The notes under the pieces are model-generated. The model did not search any database. It worked only from the letters and a program-made list of their open reading frames with translations, and was not told the DNA's origin. The position numbers and the translations under genes were made by a program. Of a DNA stretch of 64,000 nt, positions 41,151 through 52,981 are shown piece after piece. The stretch is from Datisca glomerata (lineage: Eukaryota; Streptophyta; Magnoliopsida; Cucurbitales; Datiscaceae), in contig QANY01002203.1 of NCBI GenBank assembly GCA_003255025.1, forward strand, positions 503,316 to 567,315. Direction: 5' to 3'. How positions within the stretch are numbered: position 1 is the first letter of the stretch; every line of letters begins with the position of its first letter.

Positions 41151-42499
41151 CTGGAAAAAGCTCTAGGAAAAAACAAGAATATCCAATGAAAATCTAGAAG
41201 GAAAAGAGGAAAAGCTCTGACCTGAGCAGAAGATGACCGACTAAACCCCTGAGGATAAAAGTTGGCAATGCGGCCCTCTAAGGGAGCAACCAGACTACTC
41301 AACCCGACCTCCTAGAAAGTGGGTAACTCTCCAGGAAAGGAAATAATAAAGGTAATTCTGTTACCAAGTATAACATGAATTACTGTACAAATATCTACGA
41401 AACAGGGTCAATGCAAAGTTAAATCTCCATCTAGGCTCCACCAGAACAAGTTATAACAAAAGCCAGAAAAAGACAAAGCCATTTAAGAAGTCATATCTTC
41501 ATTATAAACAAACAGAAATAGTACAAGAAAAAAATCATTATAAAGACAACATAGCTCTAGGAGTGCCAGCAAGGACCCTATACGAGCTTAGATGATAGGG
41601 GTTCGGTCCCCTCAGATTGACCTGAAGGTAAGAAGGCTTCCCCCACGATCAAATAAACTTGAACACAAGTTGAAGGTTGGGAACCTTCTGCATCAACAAG
41701 ACCAGGGCTTCGAGGGAAAGGCACAAGTCCTAGAGGAAATTTGAGTAAGCTTAGGTCTAGCTCAAGGTAAGAATCGATAGTCTCATATCGACAACTGTCG
41801 AGTAACCTCCCTTTCTCGACTCTCAGCCTTGAACAGGTGATGTAGCACAAAGTCTTGACAAAACCCTAACAACACCAAAAGATGTTGAATCACACAAGAT
41901 TACAAGAAATTGACCTTCCAAAACATGTTGAATTCTATGATTACTAGGATTTATACGACAATTTCGTTGATTCACAAAGAATATAAAAAATTGGAATAAA
42001 GGGGAAAACGTTTCTCATCAATATCAAAAAAATATCTAAAACAACCAAATAAAAATGAATTTATACTATTCAAAAAACACTAAAATTAACAAAGATGAAA
42101 AATTATGAAAAGACCTAAAAATACAAACAGAAAACTTCTAGGCCTCTGAAAGTGCTTAAAATATTATTTTTGGGCCCGAAACTAGGTGCAAGGGGTAAAC
42201 CCAGTCGCGCATGTAAATCTTTGAATGAGCTTCAATTTGATATCTTACGAGTCATGTGGTTCAACCCGAGTCAAAAGTTATGCACTCTGAAAGTTGGACT
42301 GTGTGTGCCACGATCCACTTGTTCAAGAAATTTCAAAGCTGCACCATCCGCACCAACAAGCCTTTTCTCTTACAGATGGGACATATTCAACAAGGCGTTC
42401 TCCTATTGTCAAAAACTCGCGACGACCTTATCACGGTCAGATAGTTGAGCCTCAAGATCCCATCGAACTTCTTGAGCCCGAAGCAACTCCCCGTCGAGG

Positions 42500-44495
42500 C
42501 TCTTCGCCCTCCCCACTATAGTACTAAGCTCCTGGATCTCCCCCGTTAGTTGTACATTGGACCATTAGAGGGAATCACAGTTTGAGTCGCAACGGTGAAT
42601 TTAGCCTCATACTTCAAAGTGGCCTCGGCTACCACAATCATAGCAAACCTACAATAGCCAAAATGCGCCAACATTGCAACATTATAGGCAAGAACCTGCG
42701 AATGATAAAAAATAGGTAAGGGAACGAAAAAATGATACACAAGGCATGAGAAGAAACAATACTTACGCCCAAGGTGTGATCCCAAAAATCATAAGCATGC
42801 TCTGTTCTCGACAGTTCAAGAAGGGCAATTCCTTTCTCAAGGTCTGGCTGCACCAACCGCCATTCTAGTAACCACCTTAGCTCCCCCAGGCTCGATCCAG
42901 AGGACTAAGACTCTCTCCCCCTACAACCGAAGTCATCGGGGCCTTGCATTTCTGACCACCAGATTTCGGCCAGTCAGAACTTGGAGAGGCAACCCTAGGG
43001 AACTGAGACGAAGACCCATTAACCTCAGCCACCTCAGACCAGAGAGCTGCGCAATCAAGGTCATCCCATGATAGGCCTTGGCCAGAGGATGAAGGGGCAG
43101 GGATAGCAACATGTGGGAGAGACGGAGGTGTGATGCACTCCCGAGGTCCTATGAGGATGAGTAGGGAAGGTTTCCCTTTCCTTCAACTTCCCTAGCTTTT
43201 TAGACCAAATGACCTCCAACCTCTTCACCTTAACACCTTAAGCTCCACCCTGGGCTTGCTCAAAGGAGCCACCTCTGCAAGGAACTGCACAACGATAAGG
43301 CCATACACAAAAATAAAGAAGAGGGAGGGGAGAGAGCCCACAACAAGATATAGGAACGACATTACATACGTTACGAAAATGGGGTTTCATAACTATGAGG
43401 AGTGGAACTCCCCAAGGTTAAACCTACCAAACAGGCCTTGTCGAGAACGTCAGTAGTAGAACGCACCAAAGGATCCAAGTATAATCTTGTTTGGAGCAAG
43501 GATGCGGAAGAATTGAGAGAGTTTGAGTGGCGTTGTTCTACGAGATGTCTGTCTAGGTTACAAATCTGGGGTGTGAAGTTAACATAGAGTTCCTTTGATT
43601 TTTGCCTCCCCACTACACACATGAAAAGAGGAGTTGATATTCATGAGCGTGGGCAAGCACATTTTCTGCCTCAATAACAATCTTACCTACGACCCCAAAG
43701 ACTTAAGGTATCGAGTTCGTTTTCTGCGAGAGCGCAGGACAAGACTCCCAAGAACCACGAACCAGTGATCTTTCTAATCGTGACACCAGGTGGGAACGTT
43801 GTCCATGGGCCACTTCACCCCAGTCCTGGTGCTAATGTCGTACTAACCTGGGGGCCAAGAGGGAGCCTTCTCACCTAGTATCTTGGGATGAGTCTTTAGC
43901 TGAAATAGGAAGTCGAATTCCTCCAATAAGAAATCCCTGCCGTCGTGTAGCTTTCACAAGACCCAACATCCCACTAAGACCTTCAAGGAATTAAGCTAAG
44001 GTTGGGTCAAGCTTATCCCTATTGAGGAGAACCACCTCCTGAAGAAGGGATGTAGGGGAAGAAACAACCCGCCTTCCGGAGCCATCAAGTATAAAACCAA
44101 TCCCACCATGTTGGGGGGTACTGACTCTCTCACCATCCTATGACAGTCGTAGATGAATGCAGTCTAAAAGATGATACTTCTCCCGAAGGAAGGATAAATC
44201 CTCATTATTTAGGGATGAGAGGTAGTCATCGGCCCCTTAGTGGCCAGAACTCCCACTCGGACTGATATCCCTTTCAGAATCAGAGTGGGAACCACCGGTA
44301 TCGGTGGACGAGCCCGAGTCTATGTGACACGTATCAGACGCGGAGGAGAAGGAAGAGGACTTGGATGAAGCACCTGGTGAAAATTCTCCAGGAAGAGGAA
44401 AAAAAGACTTACAATTTCTCAGGAAGAAAGAAGTAGCCAATAAGCTTGTTTGTCCCAGATGAAGAAAAAGTAGAGGTGTGAAGAAAACCACTCAT
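42500..44495 (-). pseudogene. Antisense ORF region with putative gypsy-type transposon domain
   Basis: On the minus strand 44491 starts a Ser-rich segment. It runs into sequence reading (with shifts) YLSSLNNEDLSFLREKYH, GERVSTPQ and LLQEVVLLN. This resembles the domain called putative gypsy type transposon (Pfam PF04195), found in an antisense ORF near the 3' end of several Tat elements. Further along, near 42840, a helical segment (LEKGIALLELSRTEHAY) resembles the coiled-coil tail of such proteins. Many stops are present; exon structure is uncertain. Confidence 0.5.
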
Positions 44496-45025
44496 TTAAA
44501 GACCCTAGGGGGGGATGATTCGACGGGTTAGGAAGCCGTTGATTTACAAAATGATAGGCTCAAAGGAAATCGAACACCCACGTCGACGTGACCGGTGATG
44601 TGTCGGTACCCATGGCCACACGGTCCTCACTTCCCACCCCCACACGCCATCATCACCGCTACTCTCAACAACGACGAATTTCAAATTCCTACAAACGCGG
44701 GAACTCTACGTAGGAAGTTCCACCTCAAAGGGGCACTTGACCCGTCTAGACGTGGTCTTTGCGGAAATCCACGATTCGACCCTCGCCCAAGAAAAATACA
44801 TGAAAGTCTTCAGACCAGAGCTGGTAGGACACACATGAAATCCTCGACTGTGGGCAATAATTACAGGCATTCCTGGACCAGCGATGACACAGCGCCACTT
44901 GGTATGTCACGAAAGACGTTTCTACTTAGGCTCCAAGAAGAGGAATTGGAGAGCTGAGCTCTCAAAAGAAAAGGATCCGACTTGACCAGGTTGGCCTCCA
45001 AAGGAGCTTGGGAAATATCGACCGA

Positions 45026-45596
45026 TGTGAACTAGAAGGCTTCGAGGGGAAGGCTTGACGCAGGAGCTCGGCTAGTCCTGTTTAGGCATCATTATTATTC
45101 GTCGAAAGTAGCACTTCATGTGGCGTTTTCCCATTTTCTGCAGGCACCAGTCGACTTCAAATCGCCATGATGAAGTGTGAAGTCAACCACCAAACGGTTG
45201 CATTCACCACGTCCGGAAGGACTAAAGGCAAATCGACATTTAATGCACGTCGGCTCGGGTGACAAAGGCATTTAATGCTGCCCCCAGCTCGTCGTTTCAA
45301 CAAAGGTCGTCACTTCGCCCAAAACTTATTCGACACACATCATTTTCCCAAGGCTAGGTATAAATGCCCCATCCACAAACATTGTATGGTACGCAACTCT
45401 CTCCTAAGAAAAACTCTGTCAAATTTTTTCCAAGATATTGACTTAGGCATCGAAGGCTCTTCGACGAGGAAACCACCATCGGTTCCCTTCGTCTTTAGAG
45501 TTATCCGTCTGTGTTGTACAGATTTCAGGCAGAAAGAATCCCTACGTAGAGGAGAGATTGCATGCCACCTCACGGCAATGATTTTTGGTAACAACA
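45026..45596 (+). repeat. 3' LTR of the Tat-like element
   Basis: About 570 bp, ending GGTAACAACA, preceded by the purine-rich GAGGGGAAGGC or lying across it, so the exact start is uncertain. It contains a good TATA box (TATAAAT, 45359-45365) in the transcribed strand, which the 5' LTR has lost. Its end is 394 bp upstream of the IST1-like start codon. Confidence 0.75.
45359..45365 (+). promoter_or_regulatory. TATA box of the 3' LTR
   Basis: TATAAAT within GGCTAGGTATAAATGCCCC, a plausible RNA polymerase II core promoter of the LTR. It points toward the IST1-like gene, whose start codon is 626 bp downstream. Confidence 0.5.
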
Positions 45597-45990
45597 ATAT
45601 TTTTTTCAAGCACATTTATTTTATTAGTTGAAAAGTTTGAAGTCGCATGTTAATCAATGTAAAAAATACCCATAGAATTTGAAATTAACATTAATGTTTA
45701 AATAAATCTGTTGTTTTTTAAAATAATTTTTTGTTTAAATTAAAATATATAGAATTGCTGCTTGAATAATAAAGGAAATGGTTATTCATCGATTGTTAGA
45801 TTCTATCATATATCTTATTCAAAAATTGTTTTTACTGAAAACAAAAAAGTAAAGCCAACGCCAAAATGATACTTGCTTAGCTGTGGCCGAAAGCAATCTG
45901 ATCAACGGAGGCCCAGAAGAGAAAATTTGAGAACTGAAATATCGATCGCCAGTAGATTACGAAGCGGAGGTCGTCTTATTCTCAGTATCG
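45597..45990 (+). promoter_or_regulatory. Promoter and 5' UTR region of the IST1-like gene
   Basis: 394 bp between the 3' LTR and the start codon. The first part is AT-rich; the last 120 bp are purine-rich and leader-like. No clear TATA box was picked out. The native promoter is therefore short or has been displaced by the retrotransposon. Confidence 0.45.
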
Positions 45991-48900
45991 ATGTCTCTCT
46001 TGAACCAGCTCTTTAACAGAGGCGTTTTTGGCGGAAAATGGTCAGCTTATTCATTTTTGCTCAGAACTAAACATTACAATTTTCTTCTGATTTAAGTGAT
46101 TTCCATTCATATTGGATCATTACAGAAATTTCGGTTTGATCATCCTGAAATGCTCTTAGAGCATCTTGATTTGTCAAGTTATACGATGAGCCTGATGTAA
46201 ATCTGCAGTTGTTATAGCGGGTCTCTTTTGTTGCAATTTTCCCTTTCTATTGGAACTTCATTACTATTAGCGAAATTGTGTATACATGATTCATTCAGCA
46301 AAAAGTTACTCGGGAGAAACTCGGTAGTTTTTGTGTACTTTTCCTATTTTCTAAAACATTTCTGTTGAGAATGGATTGTTTGTTCAAGTAATTCGCCGTC
46401 TTTACAGTAGTTTGATTTTTGAAGGACCTCAGAGGTCAGAACTCTGCTTAAAGAAATATGAATAGCTAGGGAGTAGAGCATATGCTTTTACCTTGAAATC
46501 ATAGGCAGTTTATTATCACTGGTGCTTTTGTAGCAAAACGTGCTTGTCTTTGTCAATCTCACGCATCAAATTGCTGCAAAACAAGAGAGACATGCAGCTG
46601 AAACAAATGCGCAAGGAGATAGCTCAATTCTTGCAGGCTGGCCAAGAAGCAATTGCTCGGATTCGTGTATTGTTTATTATTTCATGATCAGTCATATTCT
46701 TTTAATTGGAGTTTCTTTTGGTTCCTTAACATTTGAAACAATATTGATCTATAATTGGTTAGGTGGAACATGTTATACGCGAGCAGAATCTGTGGGCAGC
46801 ATATGAGATATTAGAGCTATTTTGTGAATTTGTTCTTGCAAGGGTTCCTATAATAGAAAGCCAAAGGTAATCATAGAATGCAGAGATTAGCTATTGTACA
46901 TGGTAGGCTAACTAAATTATGAAGCCGTAATTCTGTATAATGTTAATGTTTGTTTAGGTAGTTGCTCTTTCCTTGGACAATCACATTTATATTTTAAGTT
47001 GTGTAGTATGTGCTGATCTTACTTTACAAAATGGACGAGGCTCGAAAGTTATTCTTAATAAACTGAAAGTCAAAAGTCTCTAATACGTCTTTTTTATCGT
47101 TCTGAAAATTATTGAAACCTGTCCTTGGTTCTAAACTTTATAATCCAGAGTACCATAAGAAAAGGTCACTGTCTCTTATTGTTCAGATTTGAATACATAG
47201 GCTGTCAACTTTGGTTCAGATTTGCTACCGTCCCTTGCTACATTTGCAGTTAGTATATAAGCTATTATTTTTTCTGTCGATGTTTATAAGATCATCATAA
47301 CCAATCAAACTTCTCAGTCTACCCCTATTTCCTGCTTTGCAATCTCATTTTATCTTTTTGTCGGCATTCTTCAAAACTTGCCAAATTAGCTGTTGAAATC
47401 ATTTTTTCTGAACTTTCCTTAAGAGAAACTGCATATGAATCTAAAATCTCCCAATAATTCTTAGGAATGGAGCTAGATGTATATTCAGTACTATTCGACT
47501 CTTTATCACGTATGTTTCAATGTTCTATCTCGATGACTTAGGTGGAGCGAGAGCACGCTGCTTGAATAGGTTATGCACGAGACCCCCTTAAGATGTTTTG
47601 TTCAGTAAAGGTATTGCAGCAGATATTTAGCTAGCATATGCTCTAGGAGCCTGCCTGAAACTACCTAGATGGTACTAGATGCTACCTGAGGTCTGACATG
47701 ATAGGTTATCTATCATGCATGCTAGTTGAGTATATCTATTCTGAATGTCTTGATTTGTGATATATTGCTAAACAGACTGGTGCTTTCCTTGGGTTATGGT
47801 CTAGGCTTCGCACTCCATCATCTCATCCTTGGTCACCAATTTAACAATGATCAAGCTTATAAACTTGTTAACTTACGTAATTTCGTTCAGTTGGTAGTCT
47901 TCAATTGCTAATGATCTGACACATGTACCATTTAGCCTTCTATTAAACTTTGGCTTTAGCCTACAAATTGAGGTTCGGGCTCAGCCACCCCTTTAAACCT
48001 ATAGTTTATTACACGGAACTAACCAGAGATGCATTAAATAGCACAGACACATTTTTAAAAAGACTCAAAGACAAGTTCTTCCGTACTGTTTATTACATTG
48101 TTGAGTGATATTGCTTGTTTTAACTTTGACCAATATTTATAACAATTTATTGTTGCTGTGATTACTTTCAAAATTGAGTATATTTTCTATTACAGAGAGT
48201 GCCCATCAGAATTGCGAGAAGCTATTTCTAGCATTATATTTGCTGCTCCCAGATGTTCAGATTTACCAGATTTATTGCTAATGAAGAATTTGTTTACTGC
48301 AAAGTATGGGAAAGAATTTGTCTCAGCTGTGTCTGAACTCCGTCCTGATTCCGGTGTCAACCGTACAGTTAAGCAATTCACTGCTCATTTAGCTTAGCTG
48401 CTATGGTATCTAGAAAGGACATAATATCACCCAATTTTTCACATCTTCCTTTTTTCCTTAGATAATTGAAAAGCTTTCAGTTAGTGCTCCATCTGCACTG
48501 GCAAAGCTCAAGGTATTGAAGGAGATAGCACAAGAGTACCATCTTGATTGGGATGCTTCGAACTCTGAAGCAGAACTCAGTAAAACACACGAAGATCTAC
48601 TGGTACTACTGCCGAAGGCGCTTTTTTGTTCTTCTGTCTATAAAGTAGGCAAAATCTTGTGTCATTATATAGTTTAATATATGCCTCTTGATGATATTTC
48701 CATTACGTTCTTCACAACACATGAGGATGGGGTCATATTCTACCTGAACCATGGAATGTTCAAGGATATCATATATGGTCAAACTTAACAATAAATATCC
48801 CTGGTGGAATTTTTGGTAGATTGGCTTTCTGTGAACATTTTATTGCTTTTAACCAAATAGATGTCAGTTATCTCCAAACCCTCTCATCTGTGGATTAAAA

Positions 48901-49330
48901 CATAGTAGCATGGAAGTTAACTCTTTATCTGCAAGGAGTGGATTCTTGAAATGAAGTACCATTGGCTGGAAGGAAATCAGGTTTTGTCAACCCGCAGGTT
49001 TTTGTGAAGTAAACAATCAGTTTTAAATCTGAATTTCACAGGTCATCAGTTCTTTAGGCTAGGCTCACTCGTAGTTCTGTTATCTCTTACACTTGAAAGT
49101 GTGAGTGATATTGAGGATTGCTTGCATTAAAATACACAATCTCCCCTACCACTTAGAGCTTGTGTATATTCAGGCTTAGTTCGAATGTCCTACAACATGG
49201 TCGACTATTCTGCGTTGCTTAGTCTAATGGCCTAAATCATTGCTTATTGTGCTAGCTTGCATCTATAGACTGACTTGTTCATTCCCTTACTTAGAAACAT
49301 CTCTTGTGAGTAGTTACCGTCATATGAAGC

Positions 49331-49410
<80 letters not shown>

Positions 49411-49935
49411 GAAGTGCCTCTGAACATGAAACTAAATATATGTATTTAGTGCCTGATGTGTTTCAAGCATTAGAAATACCAATTTACATCTACTACAAAA
49501 CTATATTTTATTGCTGATTTATTATTCATAGCAGTTGAAGCTTGGCTTGATATATTGAAAAAATGTTGTTGGTAGGGTGGACCAAAGGAAATACGCGGAA
49601 CTGTGATTTCTCAACCAGCCATCAGGCAAGGATCTTTCAAATCTTCCCCTTCTCATGAGGCTATGGATTCTAATCAAGAATCACACCTACTCACACCTAG
49701 ATATGTTAGCAACACAACTGCATCGGTTGCTAATGAAATTGCTACTGAAATTCAACGAGCGATTATAGAACCAAATCCAGAACCAGATCAGGACGTTAAA
49801 AGGGCTACAAGACCTCAATCAGCTGATATATTAGAAAAAGCTAGAGCTGCTATTGCCTCTGCAGAGCGCGCATCTGCTGCAGCCCGTGCTGCTGCGGACC
49901 TGGTGAATGTTAACTACGCCGTCATGGAAGGTTGA
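45991..49935 (+). CDS. ISTL: IST1-like protein, ESCRT-III associated
   Basis: Six exons: 45991-46040, 46534-46666, 46763-46866, 48196-48367, 48462-48602, 49576-49935. All have GT/AG borders and join in frame to 319 residues. The N-terminal ~175 residues form the Ist1 domain, starting MSLLNQLFNRGVFGGKCKTC. Highlights are KRDMQLKQMRKEIAQFLQ, RIRVEHVIREQNLWAAYEILELFCE, SIIFAAPRCSDLPDLL and LRPDSGVNRTIIEKLSV. IST1 proteins bind ESCRT-III and help control Vps4-dependent membrane scission at multivesicular bodies. The tail is Ala- and Glu-rich, with a predicted helix near its end. No stop or frameshift was seen. A retrotransposon LTR lies just upstream. Confidence 0.93.
49333..49410. repeat. (TC)n microsatellite in IST1-like intron 5
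   Basis: About 78 bp of nearly pure CT repeats with a single interruption near the right end. It lies within the 973-bp intron 5, 165 bp before exon 6, on the pyrimidine-rich strand. Confidence 0.97.
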
Positions 49936-51239
49936 ACAGTGAAGGTCTTCATAATGCTACCTTGGATTTGTGAGTTCAAATGAATTCTCAATCCTCTGCC
50001 CAGGTACTCAGCAGCTAGTTCATTTATTGTACTATTCATCTTCGATCAATGAGGGTAAGTTCATGCTGAGTGATTACATGTGAACCAAGATGTAGGACGT
50101 ATTTTATTTGACCAAGTGATGCATCAATCAATGATTAAAACCTATAAATGACAATTTTTTGCTGAATGAGAAACGCCAATTTGTGAATAATCGACACATT
50201 ATTGGTCAAATAAAACTTATATGAATCTTGATCGACCTAGAATTACTTTAATATCATTACATTGCTTGATCCCAATACCCACAAAGAATGCATTGTGGGT
50301 TTTCTTGCTCTTGCCATGTAAAATCTACTAATTCCCCGTAAGTTGTAGATTATGCAAAATAAAATTGCTGCCGTTCTTTTTTTTTTTTTTTTGCGTCTTG
50401 AATTAGTTCATGTGATTTTATAGGAGCAAATTGTTGAAGGCCTTCAACAAAAGTATTGTTTTTTATGGTTGAGGAAAGCAAAATTATCAATAGCGTTGTC
50501 AAATAAAACTATTCATGTGTAAAATGTACAAGAAAAAGGTTCTGAGGATGAGCAATCCAATTGAACAACAAAGTACTGAACTCAGCCTGTTGATGCTACA
50601 GAACTGTTATTTCTTTTTGTCATAGTTAGAACTCTACAAGATTGAGAAATATTATGAATCAAATTTAGGATCACATGGTGTTGTGGGTATAGAGATTTAA
50701 CCACTCTGTCAATCCATTTTGTCTATAACATTGTTAATTAAGACTTATCAATTTATGTAGTCTTTAACTTGCACTTGAAAATTTAACCGATAAAGAAAAC
50801 TTAATTAAAACATGAGGGTGATGCATGACATTGTTCTTGCCTCATTATAACTTTTACATATGCTTGATAAATGAGTTCTAAAATAAATAAAAGATAGATT
50901 GAAAATGTAAGTAACAGCAAACCATACGTAATTACTAAAATAAATAAATTAAAACATTTTAATTAAAATATAGATTTTTTAAGATGTGAGGAGTTAAACG
51001 AGAATTCGCTTAAATATTATAGTATTTTAAAAAACTAATGAATACTTCATTTAATGAACTATATTAAAAAATTTGCGAATTGGATTAGTGAAACTGAAAA
51101 TTGATTTTAAAATTGATTATTAATATACTCAGTATCTGTTATTCTTTCTACAACGACCAAGAACTAAACAATTAAAAACCCGCATCAATAAAAACTAGAT
51201 CAACTCCAAGAGGGGTAAAGGACCAAGACAAGAAAGGCT
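49936..51239. other. IST1-like 3' region and AT-rich intergenic sequence
   Basis: The first few hundred bases probably hold the 3' UTR. The rest has no recognised gene. A T tract lies at about 50378-50393 and AT-rich DNA without features runs to 51170. Confidence 0.5.
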
Positions 51240-51720
51240 CTAACTTTGACGCAACCTTGGTCAGCCTATCCGCCACCGCAGGAAACACCAGGAAAGTAAG
51301 GAAGACAATGCCGAATGAAGGAGAGAAACGACCCGCGCACTGTCTGACTCCACAATATCGACCCGGAGATTCAAACCGTCGAGGAAAACAAGACCCTCCA
51401 AAATAGCTAACGCATCAGCAGCTAAAATAGGGATGCCATACTCAATAAATTTGGAAAAAGCAACCACCACTGAACCCAGCCGAGCTATCATGAACTACAA
51501 CCCCGATTCCTGTACCACCTTTAAAACAAGTAGCAGCATCCGCATTTTGTTTTGTATATGTAATTTTGTTTTGAATCCCATCATGCAACCAATGTGTGGC
51601 AATATAAGATAATTCAGAAATCAATTCAACCAAAGTTGCGTAATCAAACGTGGGCCGCCAAACCATATACTCAATGGTGTTACAGAAATTACCATGAAAA
51701 ATTGTATATACCATCACGAC
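51240..51720 (-). pseudogene. RNase H-like (RVT_3-type) fragment, frameshifted
   Basis: The minus strand reads NADAATCFKGGTGIGVVVHDS (with the first catalytic Asp), then after a shift near 51470 FSKFIEYGIPILAADALAILEGL and VDIVESDSARVVSLLHSAL. This is the order of the RNase H-like domain found in many plant LINE-derived and host proteins. The usual Glu of AEAxA is Asp here. Upstream text (WRPTFDYATLVELISELSY) resembles the linker that often precedes it. Two frames are needed, so it is a pseudogene or TE relic. Confidence 0.65.
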
Positions 51721-52359
51721 TTCTGCGATGTGTTGTGATACAACAACTTAATCCATCATATAAGCCACTGACTCCATGGCTTTAAGTGGAAAAAGAGCGT
51801 GTCTCTGCACAGAATTCGTGTTACTGGATTAATTTACAACAGAGTGCCCTATAAGAATGCATTTTTATGCATTAATTAAATAAAATATTAATTCACACAC
51901 CTATTTTTTCATGCATTTGTATATGTATTTTTTAGAAGTATATCTTCTACACTTTACACTCCCTCCAGAAGCTCTCTTAAGAATGAATTGCTTCTAAGAA
52001 CAAATAATATGTTTTAAATCAAAATGGATTTTTGTCAAAAAAACTAATGAAATATCCCTTACCATATCCGATGAAATACGATGAATTGCAATAGTCTTGT
52101 GTAAATATGTAACTATCATAAATGCAATAATTTTTTTTTCCTTTTCCGATCGCCTGGAATGGACGAAAGCAACATAATATTTTTTTTTCTACAATTTATG
52201 ATCTCGAGTGAATATCTCAATAGCAAGATAAAAGCATGTTGGCTGTGAACACCAAAAAGAGTTGTATGTTGTTGAAACTGTCTTTTACATCTTTTGTGTA
52301 TTTTGTGTGGTTGGAGAAAAACAGCAGGTACTTCGAAGGTCTTCAAGTGATAGTGATAC
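51721..52359. other. Intergenic sequence
   Basis: No gene or repeat family recognised. AT-rich with short T runs near 52130 and 52180. Confidence 0.5.
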
Positions 52360-52897
52360 TGTTGAGTAAATGTCCCCTTATAGCTTGAGGTTTAGTTGGT
52401 TGCAGTGTGTATAAGGTGTTAAGAGGCTAAAACACCAAATAAGTGGGACGACATCATTTCATTTAGTAACTACATTAACAGAATTCAACTCGTAGCCACC
52501 TAGACACACGCAATTCAGCATGCTTATTCACTCGGGCAATCAACCTCCTTTCACACTTACATAAGGAGAAAGAGAGCTTACTGTCAGGGGGTTAGTTCAT
52601 AGTTTTTTTTTATTTTCTTGTATTGAGAGAGAGATCGAAGAGAGAGAAGTTGCAGAGTGAGCTTTCTAGCTTTCTTCTTGAACGGGTGTGTTTGTGAGGA
52701 TGAGAGGGTGAAATGTACTGGATGTAGGCATCTTTGCGGAACTAGTATAAATTGTTGTCTCTATTTTCTTCTTCCCTTTTCTATTTTACGTTTTATCTAG
52801 TTTTTTATTCTGGTGAATTTGATTAAAAGTCTTCTTGGAGAGGTTCCTCTCAAAAGGGTTTGAGATAAGCAAAGATTGAGTTGAGTTAGGATACACA
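52360..52897 (+). repeat. 5' LTR of the copia element
   Basis: About 538 bp starting TGTTGAGTAAATG and ending ATACACA, placed by its TG...CA ends and the primer binding site 10 bp later. A pyrimidine-rich and TATA-like stretch lies in the middle. Without a 3' LTR in the window the borders are provisional. Confidence 0.65.
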
Positions 52898-52907
52898 ATC
52901 CTAAAAG

Positions 52908-52919
52908 TGGTATCAAAGC
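52908..52919 (+). promoter_or_regulatory. Primer binding site of the copia element
   Basis: TGGTATCAAAGC differs by one base from TGGTATCAGAGC, the usual complement to the 3' end of plant initiator tRNA-Met used by copia elements. Confidence 0.8.
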
Positions 52920-52981
52920 CGCATGAGAAGAGTAAAGGAACTCAATCAAGTTGTCTCAACCACAAATAAGAAGTCACGGTT

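Larger units (their letters stand above)
34344..45596 (+). mobile_element. Defective Ty3/gypsy retrotransposon, Tat-like
   Basis: Bounded by related sequences of ~0.5 kb at both ends. The order inside is RT, RNase H, (foreign insertion), integrase, minisatellite, antisense ORF region, which is the Tat-group layout. gag and protease are missing: RT-linked sequence begins within ~100 bp of the 5' LTR. All domains contain stops or frameshifts. The ends could not be set to the base and no target duplication was confirmed. Confidence 0.85.

Noticed and set aside
44595..44957. Plus-strand frame of 120 codons
   Set aside because: Pro/His/Arg-rich composition in the non-coding 3' part of the Tat-like element; overlaps no recognised domain.
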